Assembly: GCF_001190785.1 (NCBI RefSeq)
Contig: NZ_LGSS01000010.1
Coordinates: 1-64,000, forward strand
Source: Gottschalkia purinilytica
GTDB lineage: Bacteria; Bacillota; Clostridia; Tissierellales; Gottschalkiaceae
DNA length: 64,000 nt
Direction: 5' to 3'
The notes under the pieces were generated by a model. That model did not search any database. It had not been told where the DNA came from and saw only the letters and a list, made by a program, of their open reading frames with translations. The first letter of the stretch is position 1, and the number at the start of each line of letters is the position of its first letter. This document shows positions 54,980 to 64,000 of this stretch, piece by piece. Made by a program: the position numbers and the translations under genes.

Positions 54980-55456
54980 ATGTTTAATATAGGTGATAAA
55001 ATAGTATATCCTATGCATGGTGCTGGTGTTATAATAGCTGTGGAAGAAAAGGAAATTTTAGGTAAAAAAAGGAAATACTATATTATGAAAATGCCGATAG
55101 GCGATATGAAAGTTATGATTCCGATTGATACTATAGAAGATATAGGTATTAGGCAAGTTATTGATGATAAGGAAATAGATCAAGTATTTGCTGTATTGTC
55201 TGACGACAAAACTAATATGTCCCAAAGCTGGAATAGAAGATACAGAGCTAATATGGATAAGATAAAAAGTGGAGATATATATGAAATAGCGAGTGTTGTT
55301 AGAAATCTTGTTATAAGAGATAGGGAAAAGGGACTATCCACCGGAGAAAGAAAAATGTTAAATAATGCTAAGCAAATGTTAATTAGTGAAATTGTATTAG
55401 CAAAAAACATGGAGCGCTTAGATGCTGAAAATCTAGTAAATGACATGATAAAATAG
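54980..55456 (+). CDS. carD: CarD/CdnL-family RNA polymerase-binding regulator
   Basis: A 158-residue protein that binds the RNA polymerase beta subunit and stabilises open complexes. The N-terminal Tudor-like RID has F-N-I-G-D-K-I-V-Y-P-M-H-G-A-G, and the helical C-terminal domain has the W-N-R-R-Y-R-A-N-M segment with the Trp that contacts the DNA junction. GGGAGGTC fixes ATG 54980 over upstream starts. It sits between disA and the PIN/TRAM gene. Confidence 0.93.
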   Translation: MFNIGDKIVYPMHGAGVIIAVEEKEILGKKRKYYIMKMPIGDMKVMIPIDTIEDIGIRQVIDDKEIDQVFAVLSDDKTNMSQSWNRRYRANMDKIKSGDIYEIASVVRNLVIRDREKGLSTGERKMLNNAKQMLISEIVLAKNMERLDAENLVNDMIK

Positions 55457-55570
55457 CGTCTTATAGGCGCTTGTTTTCTTCAAAGGATAATATAGATATT
55501 AAAAAAATGGAAATAATGTTATAAAATATTGATATAGTGGGAATAAATACTTATAGGAGGTGATTGCATA

Positions 55571-56662
55571 ATGATCGATAAGATCATAAAAGGAATTGTG
55601 GCGTTATTAGGAACGACAGTAGGTTGGGGAATAGTGGCTTTAGCAGATAAGTTGGGATTTTTGGCTTATATAGACAAAACGAATTATTCATTGTATTTTT
55701 ATGTGGCTTTTAGCTTAATATTTGGAATAATATCTTTAATTTTATCAAATAAAATTATTGAATTTTGGAGTAAAACTGTATCTGAGGCAGAGAAAAAACT
55801 TCAGAATATACCTGCTACAGATATAATTCTTGGTTCGGTAGGGTTAGTATTTGGGTTAGTAATAGCTTACTTACTAAGTAGAGTATTGATAGAAATTCCG
55901 TATGTAGGAATACTTGTATCAATAATATGCTATTTATTGCTTGGATATCTTGGTGTTAAAGTAACAACTAGAAAGAAAGAAGATTTTGGAAGTATAGTTA
56001 ATGTTTTTAAAAAAGTTGGAAAAGATAAAAGTCATAAAAACGGTACAAAAGTGCACCCAAAATTGCTAGATACAAGTGTTATAATAGATGGAAGAATAGC
56101 AGATTTATGTAAAACAGGATTTGTTGAAGGTCCTTTAGTAATACCAGAATTTGTTTTGGAAGAACTACAACATATAGCTGATTCTTCAGATGCTCTAAAA
56201 AGAAATAGAGGAAGAAGAGGTCTAGATATTTTAAATAAGATTCAAAAAGAACTAGACATAGAAGTTATAATCCATGATAAGGATTTTGAAGATGTAGCAG
56301 AAGTTGATAGTAAACTTCTGAAATTAGCACAACATCTTGGTGGAAAAGTAGTAACAAATGATTATAACTTAAATAAAGTGGCTGAATTTCATGGAGTAGA
56401 TGTTCTAAATATAAATGAACTTGCAAATGCAATTAAGCCGGTTGTATTACCGGGCGAAGAAATGTTAGTACAAGTTATAAAAGATGGTAAAGAATCTGGT
56501 CAGGGTGTAGCTTACTTAGATGATGGGACAATGATAGTAGTTGATGGAGGTAGAAACCATATAGGTCAAACAATAGATGTTATGGTTACTAGTGTTCTAC
56601 AAACATCAGCTGGAAGAATGATATTTGCTAAGCCAAAAACAGCTGTTGATAAAGCTGTATAA
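55571..56662 (+). CDS. yacL: membrane-anchored PIN/TRAM-domain protein (YacL)
   Basis: A 363-residue protein with four N-terminal transmembrane helices (about 8-28, 40-62, 85-107 and 113-133), a PIN nuclease-like domain with the acidic residues of [11 protein letters not shown] (about 168) and T-N-D-Y-N-L-N-K (about 262), and a C-terminal TRAM RNA-binding domain (about 290-350). It is a conserved neighbour of disA and ispD in Firmicutes. A ribonuclease role is inferred. TAGGAGGTGATT precedes the ATG. Confidence 0.92.
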   Translation: MIDKIIKGIVALLGTTVGWGIVALADKLGFLAYIDKTNYSLYFYVAFSLIFGIISLILSNKIIEFWSKTVSEAEKKLQNIPATDIILGSVGLVFGLVIAYLLSRVLIEIPYVGILVSIICYLLLGYLGVKVTTRKKEDFGSIVNVFKKVGKDKSHKNGTKVHPKLLDTSVIIDGRIADLCKTGFVEGPLVIPEFVLEELQHIADSSDALKRNRGRRGLDILNKIQKELDIEVIIHDKDFEDVAEVDSKLLKLAQHLGGKVVTNDYNLNKVAEFHGVDVLNINELANAIKPVVLPGEEMLVQVIKDGKESGQGVAYLDDGTMIVVDGGRNHIGQTIDVMVTSVLQTSAGRMIFAKPKTAVDKAV

Positions 56663-56677
56663 GATAAAATATGAAAT

Positions 56678-56718
56678 AAAAGACTCAATCTTTGGGATTG
56701 GGTCTTTTTTTATATTTT
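56678..56718 (+). terminator. terminator of the PIN/TRAM gene
   Basis: AAAAGACTCAATCTT pairs with GGGATTGGGTCTTTT (with wobbles), then TTTATATTTT. Confidence 0.85.
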
Positions 56719-56749
56719 ATGTTATAATCTTTACTAGAGGTGATAAGAT

Positions 56750-57481
56750 TTGGGGCTTAGAAATAAATATGTATCAGTAATTATAGTAGCTGCTGGTATG
56801 GGAAAAAGAATGAAAAGTAATATAAATAAACAATATATATTGTTAAAAGACAAACCTATATTAGCTTATACTATAGATAGATTTGATAAAAGCTCTTTAG
56901 TTGATGAAATAATAGTTGTTACAAGAAAAGAAGAAATAGCGTATTGTGAGAAAGAGATAGTTAAAAAATATAAATTTAAAAAAGTTACTAAGATTATTGC
57001 TGGAGGAGAAGAGAGACAAAACTCCGTTTATAATGGATTAAAAGAAACTAATAAAATCTGTGATGTAGTGCTTATACATGATGGAGTTAGACCTTTTATC
57101 AAAAATACTGATATTAAAAACAATATAGAAGGTGCTATAGAATATGGAGCGTGTGTTACAGGAGTTCCTGTTAAAGATACTATAAAAGTAGTAGATGAAG
57201 ATAACAATATTGTAGATACGCCTAATAGAAGTAAACTATGGGCTGTACATACACCACAATCTTTTGTATATGATATGATAATGAGTGCTCATGAAGAAAG
57301 CATAAGAAGAAACATATTTGCTACAGATGATAGTATGCTAGTAGAAAAGTTAGGTTATAAAGTGAAAATAATACACGGAACGTATAATAATATAAAAATA
57401 ACGACTCCAGAAGATCTAAAATTTGCAGAAACTATTTTAGATGGAGATAAAGAGTTTAGTATGAAGGGAGGAAATTATTAA
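56750..57481 (+). CDS. ispD: 2-C-methyl-D-erythritol 4-phosphate cytidylyltransferase
   Basis: Third step of the MEP isoprenoid pathway, joining CTP to methylerythritol phosphate. The 243-residue enzyme has the CTP-binding loop A-A-G-M-G-K-R-M near residue 15, followed by L-I-H-D-G-V-R-P-F and the T-P-Q-S-F motif. It begins at TTG 56750, placed by AGAGGTGATA. ispF follows by 26 bases and the two are co-transcribed. Confidence 0.96.
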   Translation: MGLRNKYVSVIIVAAGMGKRMKSNINKQYILLKDKPILAYTIDRFDKSSLVDEIIVVTRKEEIAYCEKEIVKKYKFKKVTKIIAGGEERQNSVYNGLKETNKICDVVLIHDGVRPFIKNTDIKNNIEGAIEYGACVTGVPVKDTIKVVDEDNNIVDTPNRSKLWAVHTPQSFVYDMIMSAHEESIRRNIFATDDSMLVEKLGYKVKIIHGTYNNIKITTPEDLKFAETILDGDKEFSMKGGNY

Positions 57482-57507
57482 GATATTTTATATCTTAGTG
57501 AAAATTT

Positions 57508-57981
57508 ATGAGAATAGGATTAGGATATGATGTTCATAAATTACAGGAGGGAAATAAGCTTATATTAGGTGGAATTGAAATAGAACATGAAAAAGGACTA
57601 GTTGGTCATTCGGATGCAGATGTGTTAGTCCATGCTGTAATGGATAGTATAATAGGAGCGCTAGCGTTAGGGGATATAGGTAAACACTTTCCAGATACAG
57701 ATAATGAATATAAGGATATATATAGTATCAATTTGCTTAAAAAAGTATATGTTCTTATGAAAAATAAAGGATACGAAATTAATAATATAGATTGTGTTAT
57801 TGCTGCTCAAAGACCAAAATTAGCTCCATATATAGATGAAATGAGAGCAAAAATAGCAGAAACTTTGAATACGTCTGTAGATAATGTCAGTATAAAGGCT
57901 ACAACTACAGAAAAACTAGGGTTTGAAGGAAGAGAAGAAGGCATATCATCTCAAGTTGTATGTTTATTATCTAAGATATAG
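57508..57981 (+). CDS. ispF: 2-C-methyl-D-erythritol 2,4-cyclodiphosphate synthase
   Basis: Fifth step of the MEP pathway, cyclising CDP-ME 2-phosphate with loss of CMP. The 157-residue trimeric enzyme has the metal motif G-Y-D-V-H (Asp and His near residues 8-10), G-H-S-D-A-D (near 34), and [14 protein letters not shown] near the C-terminus. The ribosome site is weak: TATCTTAGTG lies ahead of the ATG, so coupling to ispD is likely. Confidence 0.96.
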   Translation: MRIGLGYDVHKLQEGNKLILGGIEIEHEKGLVGHSDADVLVHAVMDSIIGALALGDIGKHFPDTDNEYKDIYSINLLKKVYVLMKNKGYEINNIDCVIAAQRPKLAPYIDEMRAKIAETLNTSVDNVSIKATTTEKLGFEGREEGISSQVVCLLSKI

Positions 57982-58059
57982 TTGAAAAATATATTTTTAT
58001 ATTACCAAAATACAACTATACTTATAAAATACTGTAATGGTATTTAGGAGGAATATTAT

Positions 58060-58374
58060 ATGGATTTAAAAGATTGTTTTGATATTAAGATTACAATTTT
58101 GAAAAAACTAAAGGTAGAAGATATTCATAAAGAATATGCAAGAGCAAATCTTCCTATTGTTTGCATTAAAGGAGAAGAAGGTCAAGAATATATATCAAAA
58201 AACTGTAATATGCCAGAAGGATTCTGTCCAGGGGCATGGGCAGGATTAAAAGATAAAGTTATAAATTTATCCTTAGGAAAAGATAGTCCTTATGTAAAAC
58301 AAAAAGGAACAGCAATTCATTGTTGCAATGATGGTCTTCATCCTGTTATATATAAATTAGAAAGAATAGAATAG
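58060..58374 (+). CDS. TIGR04076-family protein of unknown function
   Basis: A 104-residue protein rich in cysteine, including C-N-M-P-E-G-F-C-P-G-A-W-A-G near residue 50 and H-C-C-N-D-G-L-H-P-V near residue 88. This pattern fits the TIGR04076 family (often encoded near redox or sulfur functions). A thiol or metal role is plausible but not shown. AGGAGGAA precedes the ATG. It sits between ispF and the proS T-box. Confidence 0.82.
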   Translation: MDLKDCFDIKITILKKLKVEDIHKEYARANLPIVCIKGEEGQEYISKNCNMPEGFCPGAWAGLKDKVINLSLGKDSPYVKQKGTAIHCCNDGLHPVIYKLERIE

Positions 58375-58477
58375 TAGAAATATAATATTTAAATATAAAA
58401 GTTAAATCCTTCAAAACAAAGATTTGACAATAAATATTTTTTTTAGTAATATAAATCTTAAACTTAATATGTTAAAT

Positions 58478-58715
58478 GCTATGAAAGGAAATAGTAGATA
58501 TTTAAGGTCTATAGAGAGGAAACTCCTTGGCTGTAAGGTTTCTGGCCCAATGAATATTGAACCTATCCACGAGCTTCTAGACGGAAATGATAAGAGTATG
58601 TCTAGACGGATTGTAACCGTTAAGTTGATGAGAGGACTATTTATATAGTCTATTAGGGTGGTACCGCGGATATTATAACCTTCGTCCCTTTAGGGATGAA
58701 GGTTTTTTGTTTTTT
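58478..58715 (+). promoter_or_regulatory. T-box leader (proline) of proS
   Basis: The T-box sequence AGGGTGGTACCGCG lies at 58655-58668, followed by terminator AACCTTCGTCCCT/AGGGATGAAGGTT and seven Ts. A Stem I is present upstream with ATAGAGAGGAAAC. The likely specifier is CCT (58562-58564) in GAACCTATCC, a proline codon, which agrees with proS downstream. Uncharged tRNA-Pro should favour the antiterminator. Confidence 0.92.
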
Positions 58716-58785
58716 TGATTTTAGTGTATTAAAGCTGAATAAAAAAATATAAAAAAATTAATAAAAATTGAAGGAGTTGTATTGA

Positions 58786-60510
58786 ATGAAGATGTCAAAA
58801 TTGTATATGCCAACTTTAAGAGAAGTTCCTTCTGAAGCAGAGCTTCCAAGCCATAAACTTCTATTAAGAGCAGGTATGATAAGAAAATTAGTATCAGGAG
58901 TATACTCATATCTACCATTGGGATATAGAGTTATAAAGAAAATAGAAAACATAGTAAGAGAAGAAATGGATGCAATAGACTCTCAAGAAGTATTGATGTC
59001 TGCTATTCATCCAGCAGAGCTATGGCAAGAAACAGGAAGATGGGAAGACTTTGGTCCAGAAATGTTTAAATTTAATGATAGACATAATAGAGAATTCTGT
59101 TTAGGACCAACTCATGAAGAAATATTTACAGACCTTATAAGACATGAAGTGAAGTCATATAAGCAACTTCCTCTTAGCTTATATCAAATTCAGACAAAGT
59201 ATAGAGATGAGAAAAGACCAAGATTTGGACTTTTAAGATCAAGAGAGTTTATAATGAAAGATGCTTATACATTTGATATAGATGAAGAAGGAATGAGAAA
59301 ATCATATTATGATATGTGGAAAGCATATGAAAAAATATTTGAAAGATGTGGACTAAAATGCAAAGTAGTTGAAGGTGACTCAGGTGCCATGGGAGGAAGT
59401 GACTCTCATGAGTTTACAGCTATATCTGAATATGGTGAAAGTAATATAGTTTATTGTGATGACTGTGACTACGCTGCTACAGATGAAAAAGCAGCTTGTC
59501 TATATGAAATAGAGTCTAAAAATTTAGAAGAATTATCTATTGAAAAGGTTCATACACCAAATGTAAAGACTATAGATGATTTAACTGAATTTTTTAGTAC
59601 TACATCAGATAACTTCGTAAAAACTTTACTGTATAATGTAAAAGACGAGGTAGTAGCTGTATTAGTGCCAGGGAATAAGGAACTAAATGAAATTAAACTA
59701 TTAAAAATATTTAAAGTACCAGAACATGAACTATTCATGGCAGAAGAAAGTCAAGTAAAAGAAGTTACAGGTGCTGAAGTAGGATTTGCAGGACCTATAA
59801 ACTTGAAGAAAGATGTAAGATTATTAGTAGATTCAAGAGTAACTAAGATGAAGAATTTTATAGTAGGAGCTAACGAAACAGACTATCATATTAAAAATGT
59901 AAACTATGGAAGAGACTTTACAGGAGAAGTAATTGAAGATTTATTATTAGTTGAAGAAGGAGACAAATGCCCTAAATGTGGTAGTATATTAAAAATGGAT
60001 AGGGGTATAGAAGTAGGAAACATATTCCAGTTAGGGACTAAATATAGTGAAGGATTAAACGCTACTTTCTTAGACGAAAATGGAAAAGAAAGAAAAATGT
60101 TAATGGGATCATATGGAATAGGTGTTTCAAGATCTATGGCTTCTATAATAGAACAATATCATGATGAAAATGGTATTATATGGCCTTTATCAGTAGCTCC
60201 ATATCAAGTAGTAGTAACTATAGTGAATGTGAAAAATGAAGAACAAATTCAACTAGGTGAGGAATTATACAAAGAGTTATCATCTTTAGGAATAGAAGTT
60301 TTATTGGATGATAGAAATGAGAGAGCTGGAGTTAAATTTAAAGATATTGATTTAATAGGAATTCCTATAAGGGTAACAGTAGGAAAGAAAGCTTCTGAAA
60401 ATATAGTTGAATTTTCATTAAGAAAAGAAGGAAACAAGCAAGAAATAAATGTAAATGAAGTAATAGACAGAATAAAAGAAGAATTTAAAAACCAAGGATT
60501 AAGTGTATAA
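58786..60510 (+). CDS. proS: prolyl-tRNA synthetase, bacterial type
   Basis: Charges tRNA-Pro. The 574-residue class II synthetase has the motif 1 region, motif 2 with [17 protein letters not shown], an inserted editing (YbaK-like) domain (about 235-375), motif 3 with G-S-Y-G-I-G-V-S-R, and an anticodon-binding domain at the C-terminus. AAGGAGTTG precedes the ATG. Regulated by the proline T-box. Confidence 0.97.
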   Translation: MKMSKLYMPTLREVPSEAELPSHKLLLRAGMIRKLVSGVYSYLPLGYRVIKKIENIVREEMDAIDSQEVLMSAIHPAELWQETGRWEDFGPEMFKFNDRHNREFCLGPTHEEIFTDLIRHEVKSYKQLPLSLYQIQTKYRDEKRPRFGLLRSREFIMKDAYTFDIDEEGMRKSYYDMWKAYEKIFERCGLKCKVVEGDSGAMGGSDSHEFTAISEYGESNIVYCDDCDYAATDEKAACLYEIESKNLEELSIEKVHTPNVKTIDDLTEFFSTTSDNFVKTLLYNVKDEVVAVLVPGNKELNEIKLLKIFKVPEHELFMAEESQVKEVTGAEVGFAGPINLKKDVRLLVDSRVTKMKNFIVGANETDYHIKNVNYGRDFTGEVIEDLLLVEEGDKCPKCGSILKMDRGIEVGNIFQLGTKYSEGLNATFLDENGKERKMLMGSYGIGVSRSMASIIEQYHDENGIIWPLSVAPYQVVVTIVNVKNEEQIQLGEELYKELSSLGIEVLLDDRNERAGVKFKDIDLIGIPIRVTVGKKASENIVEFSLRKEGNKQEINVNEVIDRIKEEFKNQGLSV

Positions 60511-60520
60511 ATATTGTAAA

Positions 60521-60563
60521 CTGACAAAGAGGAAATACCCATGATATAATAAGTCATGGGTAT
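60521..60563 (+). promoter_or_regulatory. promoter wrapped by a palindrome, ahead of a small ORF
   Basis: CTGACA (60521-60526), an 18-base spacer and extended TGATATAAT (60542-60550). The -10 sits between perfect 10-bp arms ATACCCATGA (60535-60544) and TCATGGGTAT (60554-60563). No T-run follows, so an operator fits better than a proS terminator. Confidence 0.6.
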
Positions 60564-60650
60564 CTGTATATATTATGTCCTTATTGTAAATAATGTTAAA
60601 TGCTATATTAGAAAATGAATAGGCATTGTTTGCAAATAGGAGGACTATAT

Positions 60651-60764
60651 ATGAAAAGAGTAAGAGAAAGAAAATTAACTAAGTTTAGATTTTTATCAGG
60701 ATGGTGGTGGATAGTCCATGTCTTGATTATCTTATCTGTATATATGTTGTTCAGATACCTTTAA
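60651..60764 (+). CDS. 37-residue small membrane protein
   Basis: ATG 60651 with a consensus AGGAGG (60638-60643) opens a short frame. The protein has a strongly basic N-terminus (M-K-R-V-R-E-R-K), a triple Trp (G-W-W-W) and one hydrophobic helix (I-V-H-V-L-I-I-L-S-V-Y-M-L-F) ending R-Y-L. The DUF1002 gene starts 26 bases after the stop, so the two are probably co-transcribed. I recognise no family. The ribosome site, composition and membrane helix support it. Confidence 0.72.
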   Translation: MKRVRERKLTKFRFLSGWWWIVHVLIILSVYMLFRYL

Positions 60765-60790
60765 ATATTATTAAAATGGAGGGGGAAAAT

Positions 60791-61645
60791 ATGAAAAAAG
60801 CATTGAGTATATTACTTATGGTAGTTATGATGACATCAAGTGTATTTGCAACAAGTTCAAATAAAGTGGTAGTTAGTATAGGGAAGGATTTAAACAAAGA
60901 ACAAAGAGAGCAAATGTTAGATTTATTTGGAGTAGATGAAAATGTTAATATAGTAGAAGTTACTAATAGTGAAGAAAGAAAGTACTTAGGTAACCATGTT
61001 AGTTCTAAATTATTAGGTACGAGAGCAATTTCTTGTTCTTATGTTGAAGAGCTAAGTAGTGGATCAGGTATCCAAGCACAAGTTTATAATGTAACATGGG
61101 TAACTAAAGAAATGGTAACTAATGCACTGGTTACAGCCGGTGTAAAAGATGCTAAGGTAAAGGTTGCAGCTCCATTTAATGTTTCTGGTACTGCTGCACT
61201 TACTGGAATAATAAAAGCATTTGAGGATGCTACAGGTAAAAATATCAGTGAAGAGGAAAAAGAAATAGCTAATGAAGAAATAGCGAAAACTGGAGAACTA
61301 GGTCAAGAAATAGGTAAGGATGAAGCTAGTCAATTAATACAAAGTGTAAAAGAACAGGTTGTTGAAAAGAATGCTGAAAAACCAGAAGAAATAAAGCAAA
61401 TAGTAAATGATACTTCAGAACAACTTAATATAACGCTAAACAAAGAACAAGTTCAAAAAATAGTAGAATTAATGGAGAAAATATCTAAACTAGATTTAGA
61501 CTTAGGAGAAATTAAAGGCCAGCTTAAAAATATTACTGATAAACTTGGTGATTTAACAAAGAATAATGAAGAAGTAAAATCAATTCTTGGAAGAATATTA
61601 GATTTTGTAAAGGGAATATTTGAAGGACTATTTGGAAGCAAGTAG
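60791..61645 (+). CDS. secreted DUF1002 protein (YpuA-like)
   Basis: A 284-residue exported protein. The signal peptide (about 1-21) ends S-V-F-A. The DUF1002 core has V-V-S-I-G-K-D-L near residue 30 and S-Y-V-E-E-L near residue 85, and G-T-A-A-L-T-G near residue 135. The rest is helical and acidic, with a C-terminal amphipathic F-V-K-G-I-F-E-G-L-F-G. YpuA is a sigma-regulated envelope protein without known function. The ATG at 60791 is placed by GGAGGGGG, and an in-frame GTG upstream would overlap the small ORF. Confidence 0.87.
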   Translation: MKKALSILLMVVMMTSSVFATSSNKVVVSIGKDLNKEQREQMLDLFGVDENVNIVEVTNSEERKYLGNHVSSKLLGTRAISCSYVEELSSGSGIQAQVYNVTWVTKEMVTNALVTAGVKDAKVKVAAPFNVSGTAALTGIIKAFEDATGKNISEEEKEIANEEIAKTGELGQEIGKDEASQLIQSVKEQVVEKNAEKPEEIKQIVNDTSEQLNITLNKEQVQKIVELMEKISKLDLDLGEIKGQLKNITDKLGDLTKNNEEVKSILGRILDFVKGIFEGLFGSK

Positions 61646-61657
61646 ATGTTTATTTTC

Positions 61658-61686
61658 TTGTAGAGGATGACCTTCTATTATATAAT
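61658..61686 (+). promoter_or_regulatory. promoter of gltX
   Basis: TTGTAG (61658-61663), a 17-base spacer and perfect TATAAT (61681-61686), 52 bases before the ATG. Confidence 0.7.
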
Positions 61687-61737
61687 ATACTGATGAAAAT
61701 GATTAAAAAGTAAACGAAGCTATTCAGGAGGTATAAA

Positions 61738-63222
61738 ATGTCAGAGGTTAGAGTAAGATTTGCACCTAGTCCTACAGGGTATTTACACATAGGTGGATTA
61801 AGAACAGCCCTTTATGATTATTTATTTGCTAAAAATAAAGGTGGAAAATATATATTAAGAATAGAAGATACAGATAGAACAAGATATGTAGATGACTCTA
61901 TAGAAAATCTTATAAAGTCTTTAGAATGGTCTGGAGTAGTTCATGATGAAGGAGTATTTATAGAAAATGGAGAGATCGTGCAAAAAGGTGAATACGGTCC
62001 ATATATTCAATCAGAAAGATTAGATATATACAAAAAATATATTGATGATCTAATAGAAAAGGGACATGCATATTATTGTTTCTGTAATAAAGAAAGACTA
62101 GATAAAATTAGAGAAGAACAAAAAGAAAAAGGATTAATGCTCGGATATGATGGGTATTGTAGAAATATAAGTATAGAAGAAGCTAAAAAAAGAATAGAAG
62201 CTGGAGAAGAATATGTAGTAAGATTAAGGCTTCCAGAGAATAGAGACATAGTATTTAATGACTTAATAAGAGGCGAAATAAGTATAAATACTAGTGATTT
62301 AGATGATCAAGTACTTTTGAAATCTGATGGATTTCCTACTTATCATTTAGCAGTAGTTGTAGATGATCATCTTATGAAAATAACACATGTAGTAAGAGGA
62401 GAAGAATGGCTTCCATCAGCACCAAAACATGCTTATTTGTTCGAAGCTTTTGGATGGGAAGCGCCAGAATTTGTTCATCTTCCAACTGTACTTAATAAAG
62501 AGAAGAAGAAGTTAAGTAAAAGACATGGAGATGTTGCAGTAGAAGACTTTAGAGCAAAAGGATATCTTCCGGAAGGATTAATAAACTACTTGGCATTAGT
62601 AGGATGGAGTCCAGAAAATAATCAAGAGTTTTTTACTATGGAAGAGCTTGAAAAGGAATTTTCTTTTGATAGAGTATCTAAAACAGGTGGAGTATTTGAT
62701 AAAGATAAGTTAGATTGGGTAAATGGACACTATATCAGAGAAAGTGATATCGAAATATTAACTGAACTAGCTATACCACATTTAATTCAGGCTGGATATA
62801 TTACAGAGAATGATGTTGAAAATAGATATGAATGGATCAAAACTTTAGTTTCAATTGTACAGGAAAGATTGTCTTATGTAGGAGAAATATCGGAGAAAGT
62901 TAAATTCATATTTAACAATGAAGTTGATTTTGAAATAAAAGAAGCAAGAGAAGTATTAGATGGAGAACAAGTACCTAGTTTGTTAGACGCATTTAAAGAA
63001 GAATTAGAGTTGGTAGATGAAGTTGATGAAGAATTTACTAACGGAATTATGAAAAAGATTCAAAAGAAAACAGGAGTTAAAGGTAAGAATCTATTTATGC
63101 CTATAAGAGTTGCACTTACAGGACAGCAACATGGACCAGAAATGGATAAAATAATATTAGTTTTAGGTAAAGCAAACATACTGGAACGAATAGACTATAT
63201 AAAGAATATAATAATAAAATAA
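61738..63222 (+). CDS. gltX: glutamyl-tRNA synthetase
   Basis: Charges tRNA-Glu, and probably tRNA-Gln in a non-discriminating way if GatCAB is used. The 494-residue class I synthetase has the HIGH motif H-I-G-G-L-R-T-A-L, the K-M-S-K-S-type K-L-S-K-R-H-G, and a C-terminal anticodon-binding domain. CAGGAGGT precedes the ATG. Its place before cysE is the usual Firmicute order. No T-box is seen for this gene. Confidence 0.96.
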   Translation: MSEVRVRFAPSPTGYLHIGGLRTALYDYLFAKNKGGKYILRIEDTDRTRYVDDSIENLIKSLEWSGVVHDEGVFIENGEIVQKGEYGPYIQSERLDIYKKYIDDLIEKGHAYYCFCNKERLDKIREEQKEKGLMLGYDGYCRNISIEEAKKRIEAGEEYVVRLRLPENRDIVFNDLIRGEISINTSDLDDQVLLKSDGFPTYHLAVVVDDHLMKITHVVRGEEWLPSAPKHAYLFEAFGWEAPEFVHLPTVLNKEKKKLSKRHGDVAVEDFRAKGYLPEGLINYLALVGWSPENNQEFFTMEELEKEFSFDRVSKTGGVFDKDKLDWVNGHYIRESDIEILTELAIPHLIQAGYITENDVENRYEWIKTLVSIVQERLSYVGEISEKVKFIFNNEVDFEIKEAREVLDGEQVPSLLDAFKEELELVDEVDEEFTNGIMKKIQKKTGVKGKNLFMPIRVALTGQQHGPEMDKIILVLGKANILERIDYIKNIIIK

Positions 63223-63239
63223 GTATTACAACTTTATAA

Positions 63240-63480
63240 TAAAAGGTTATGATAAAGCAAAGTAGGCTTATTAAACTTACAGAGATGGATTCTAATAGCT
63301 GAGAGGAATCTTAAGTCAATAATAAGTTGAAGTGCGCTTTTGAACCTCTACCTGAAACTTTAGTAGGGATGGACGTTGGCTACGTTATAGCTTTAAGAGA
63401 AGGGTAAGATTTTACTCAATCAGAGTGGAACCACGATATAAAAGTCGTCTCTGTAATTTTCAGGGATGACTTTTATTTTT
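63240..63480 (+). promoter_or_regulatory. T-box leader (cysteine) of cysE
   Basis: The T-box sequence AGAGTGGAACCACG lies at 63422-63435, followed by terminator ATAAAAGTCGTCTCTG/CAGGGATGACTTTTAT (63438-63476) and Ts. The likely specifier is TGC (63331-63333) in GAAGTGCGC, a cysteine codon, which agrees with cysE behind. Uncharged tRNA-Cys should allow read-through. Confidence 0.9.
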
Positions 63481-63532
63481 TATTTTTTGGGTGAATAAGG
63501 TATAGTAGTTTGGTTTGGGGAGGTACTGTTTT

Positions 63533-64000
63533 ATGTTTAAGAATTTAAGAGAAGATATTAACGCAATTAAGTCTAGAGATCCTGCCGTAAGAACCAGTAT
63601 AGAAGCGTTGTTATGCTATCCAGGATTACATGCTATAACTATACACAGATTGGCACACTGGTTATACAATAAAAGATTTTTTTTAATAGCAAGGATATTA
63701 TCAAATATATCTAGATTTTTTACAGGAATAGAAATACATCCAGGTGCCAAACTAGGAAAAGGGGTATTTATAGATCATGGTACAGGTGTAGTAATTGGAG
63801 AGACAGCAGAGGTTGGGGAAAATGTTACTATCTATCAAGGTGTTACTTTAGGTGGAACAGGTAAGGATACAGGTAAAAGACATCCTACTATAGGAAAAAA
63901 TGTGGTTGTTAGCAGTGGTGCTAAAGTTCTAGGTCCATTTAAAGTTGGAGATAATTCTAAAATAGGAGCAGGTGCTGTTGTACTAAAAGAAGTTCCACCT
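63533..64000 (+). CDS. cysE: serine O-acetyltransferase, cut by the window end
   Basis: First step of cysteine synthesis, moving an acetyl group from acetyl-CoA to serine. The visible 156 codons start at ATG 63533 after GGGGAGGT. They contain the N-terminal helices, then the left-handed beta-helix with [22 protein letters not shown] and G-V-T-L-G-G-T-G-K. No stop codon is reached, so the last part of the gene lies outside. The cysteine T-box upstream supports the role, and cysS probably follows. Confidence 0.95.
   Translation, partial: MFKNLREDINAIKSRDPAVRTSIEALLCYPGLHAITIHRLAHWLYNKRFFLIARILSNISRFFTGIEIHPGAKLGKGVFIDHGTGVVIGETAEVGENVTIYQGVTLGGTGKDTGKRHPTIGKNVVVSSGAKVLGPFKVGDNSKIGAGAVVLKEVPP

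Noticed and set aside
60530-60565. Hairpin after proS as its terminator
   Set aside because: The stem is perfect but no T-run follows on the plus strand, while an extended -10 sits in its loop. I read it as an operator.
1-64000. CRISPR arrays, tRNA genes, prophage or complete insertion sequence
   Set aside because: No regularly spaced repeats, no cloverleaf with GTTCRANYC plus CCA that I could find, and only one short decayed transposase fragment.

Overview
The window looks like a chromosomal segment of a low-GC (roughly 30% G+C by eye), endospore-former-type Clostridia/Tissierellia Firmicute. The evidence is the AGA/ATA/TTA-dominated codon use, strong AGGAGG ribosome sites, CtsR/McsA/McsB/ClpC, DisA, T-box and PyrR leaders, a class II (B12) ribonucleotide reductase, a tungsten aldehyde:ferredoxin oxidoreductase and corrinoid methyl-transfer proteins. 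I could not fix a genus. The right third (ctsR-mcsA-mcsB-clpC-radA-disA-carD-yacL-ispD-ispF-[TIGR04076]-proS-[small ORF]-[DUF1002]-gltX-cysE) follows the classical Firmicute order around clpC/radA/gltX. The left edge is the end of an rRNA operon.

Layout. 1-180: 23S-5S spacer and 5S rRNA. 0.5-9.5 kb: thioredoxin-like protein, nrdJ under two NrdR boxes, a CNNM/CorC-type membrane protein, yqxD (minus strand), and a two-component system. 9.9-16.5 kb: recQ, a nitroreductase, an IS21 istA remnant, then a three-gene tungsten-enzyme block (AOR, MoaD-like, ThiF-like) followed by an apparently orphan molybdenum/tungsten-cofactor riboswitch. 16.7-28.8 kb: clpB with a CtsR box, flavin oxidoreductase and iron alcohol dehydrogenase, a YtrA-type GntR/ABC cassette, and a TetR-MMPL-heptad-repeat protein operon with two matching TetR operators. 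28.9-39.4 kb: small membrane protein, LUD protein, carAB with a PyrR attenuator, a broken ABC solute-binding protein gene, a UroD-type methyltransferase plus corrinoid protein, and a secreted subtilase. 39.6-47.2 kb: guanine deaminase, GNAT protein with a structured leader, PAP2 protein, hisC, an EF-G paralogue and a lipoprotein. 47.5-64 kb: the stress/DNA-integrity/isoprenoid/aminoacyl-tRNA block described above, ending inside cysE.

How they work together. CtsR should repress both its own operon (ctsR-mcsA-mcsB-clpC) and clpB 30 kb away, because both carry the heptad-repeat operator. The charged state of tRNA-Pro and tRNA-Cys should control proS and cysE through T-boxes. UMP/PRPP acting through PyrR should control carAB. 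NrdR should sense dATP/ATP at nrdJ. The AOR block carries its own sulfur-carrier and E1-like protein and has unlike-neighbour arginine codons (10 CGT, 10 AGA by my count), suggesting acquisition.

The most unusual signals are the orphan Moco/Tuco riboswitch with its own terminator, a 73-nt hairpin lying between the Shine-Dalgarno and the start codon of the corrinoid protein, a perfect palindrome wrapped round the -10 of an unannotated 37-residue membrane protein upstream of a DUF1002 gene, and the dual-operator MMPL/xxxLxxG operon. I saw no complete mobile element, no CRISPR array and no tRNA gene.
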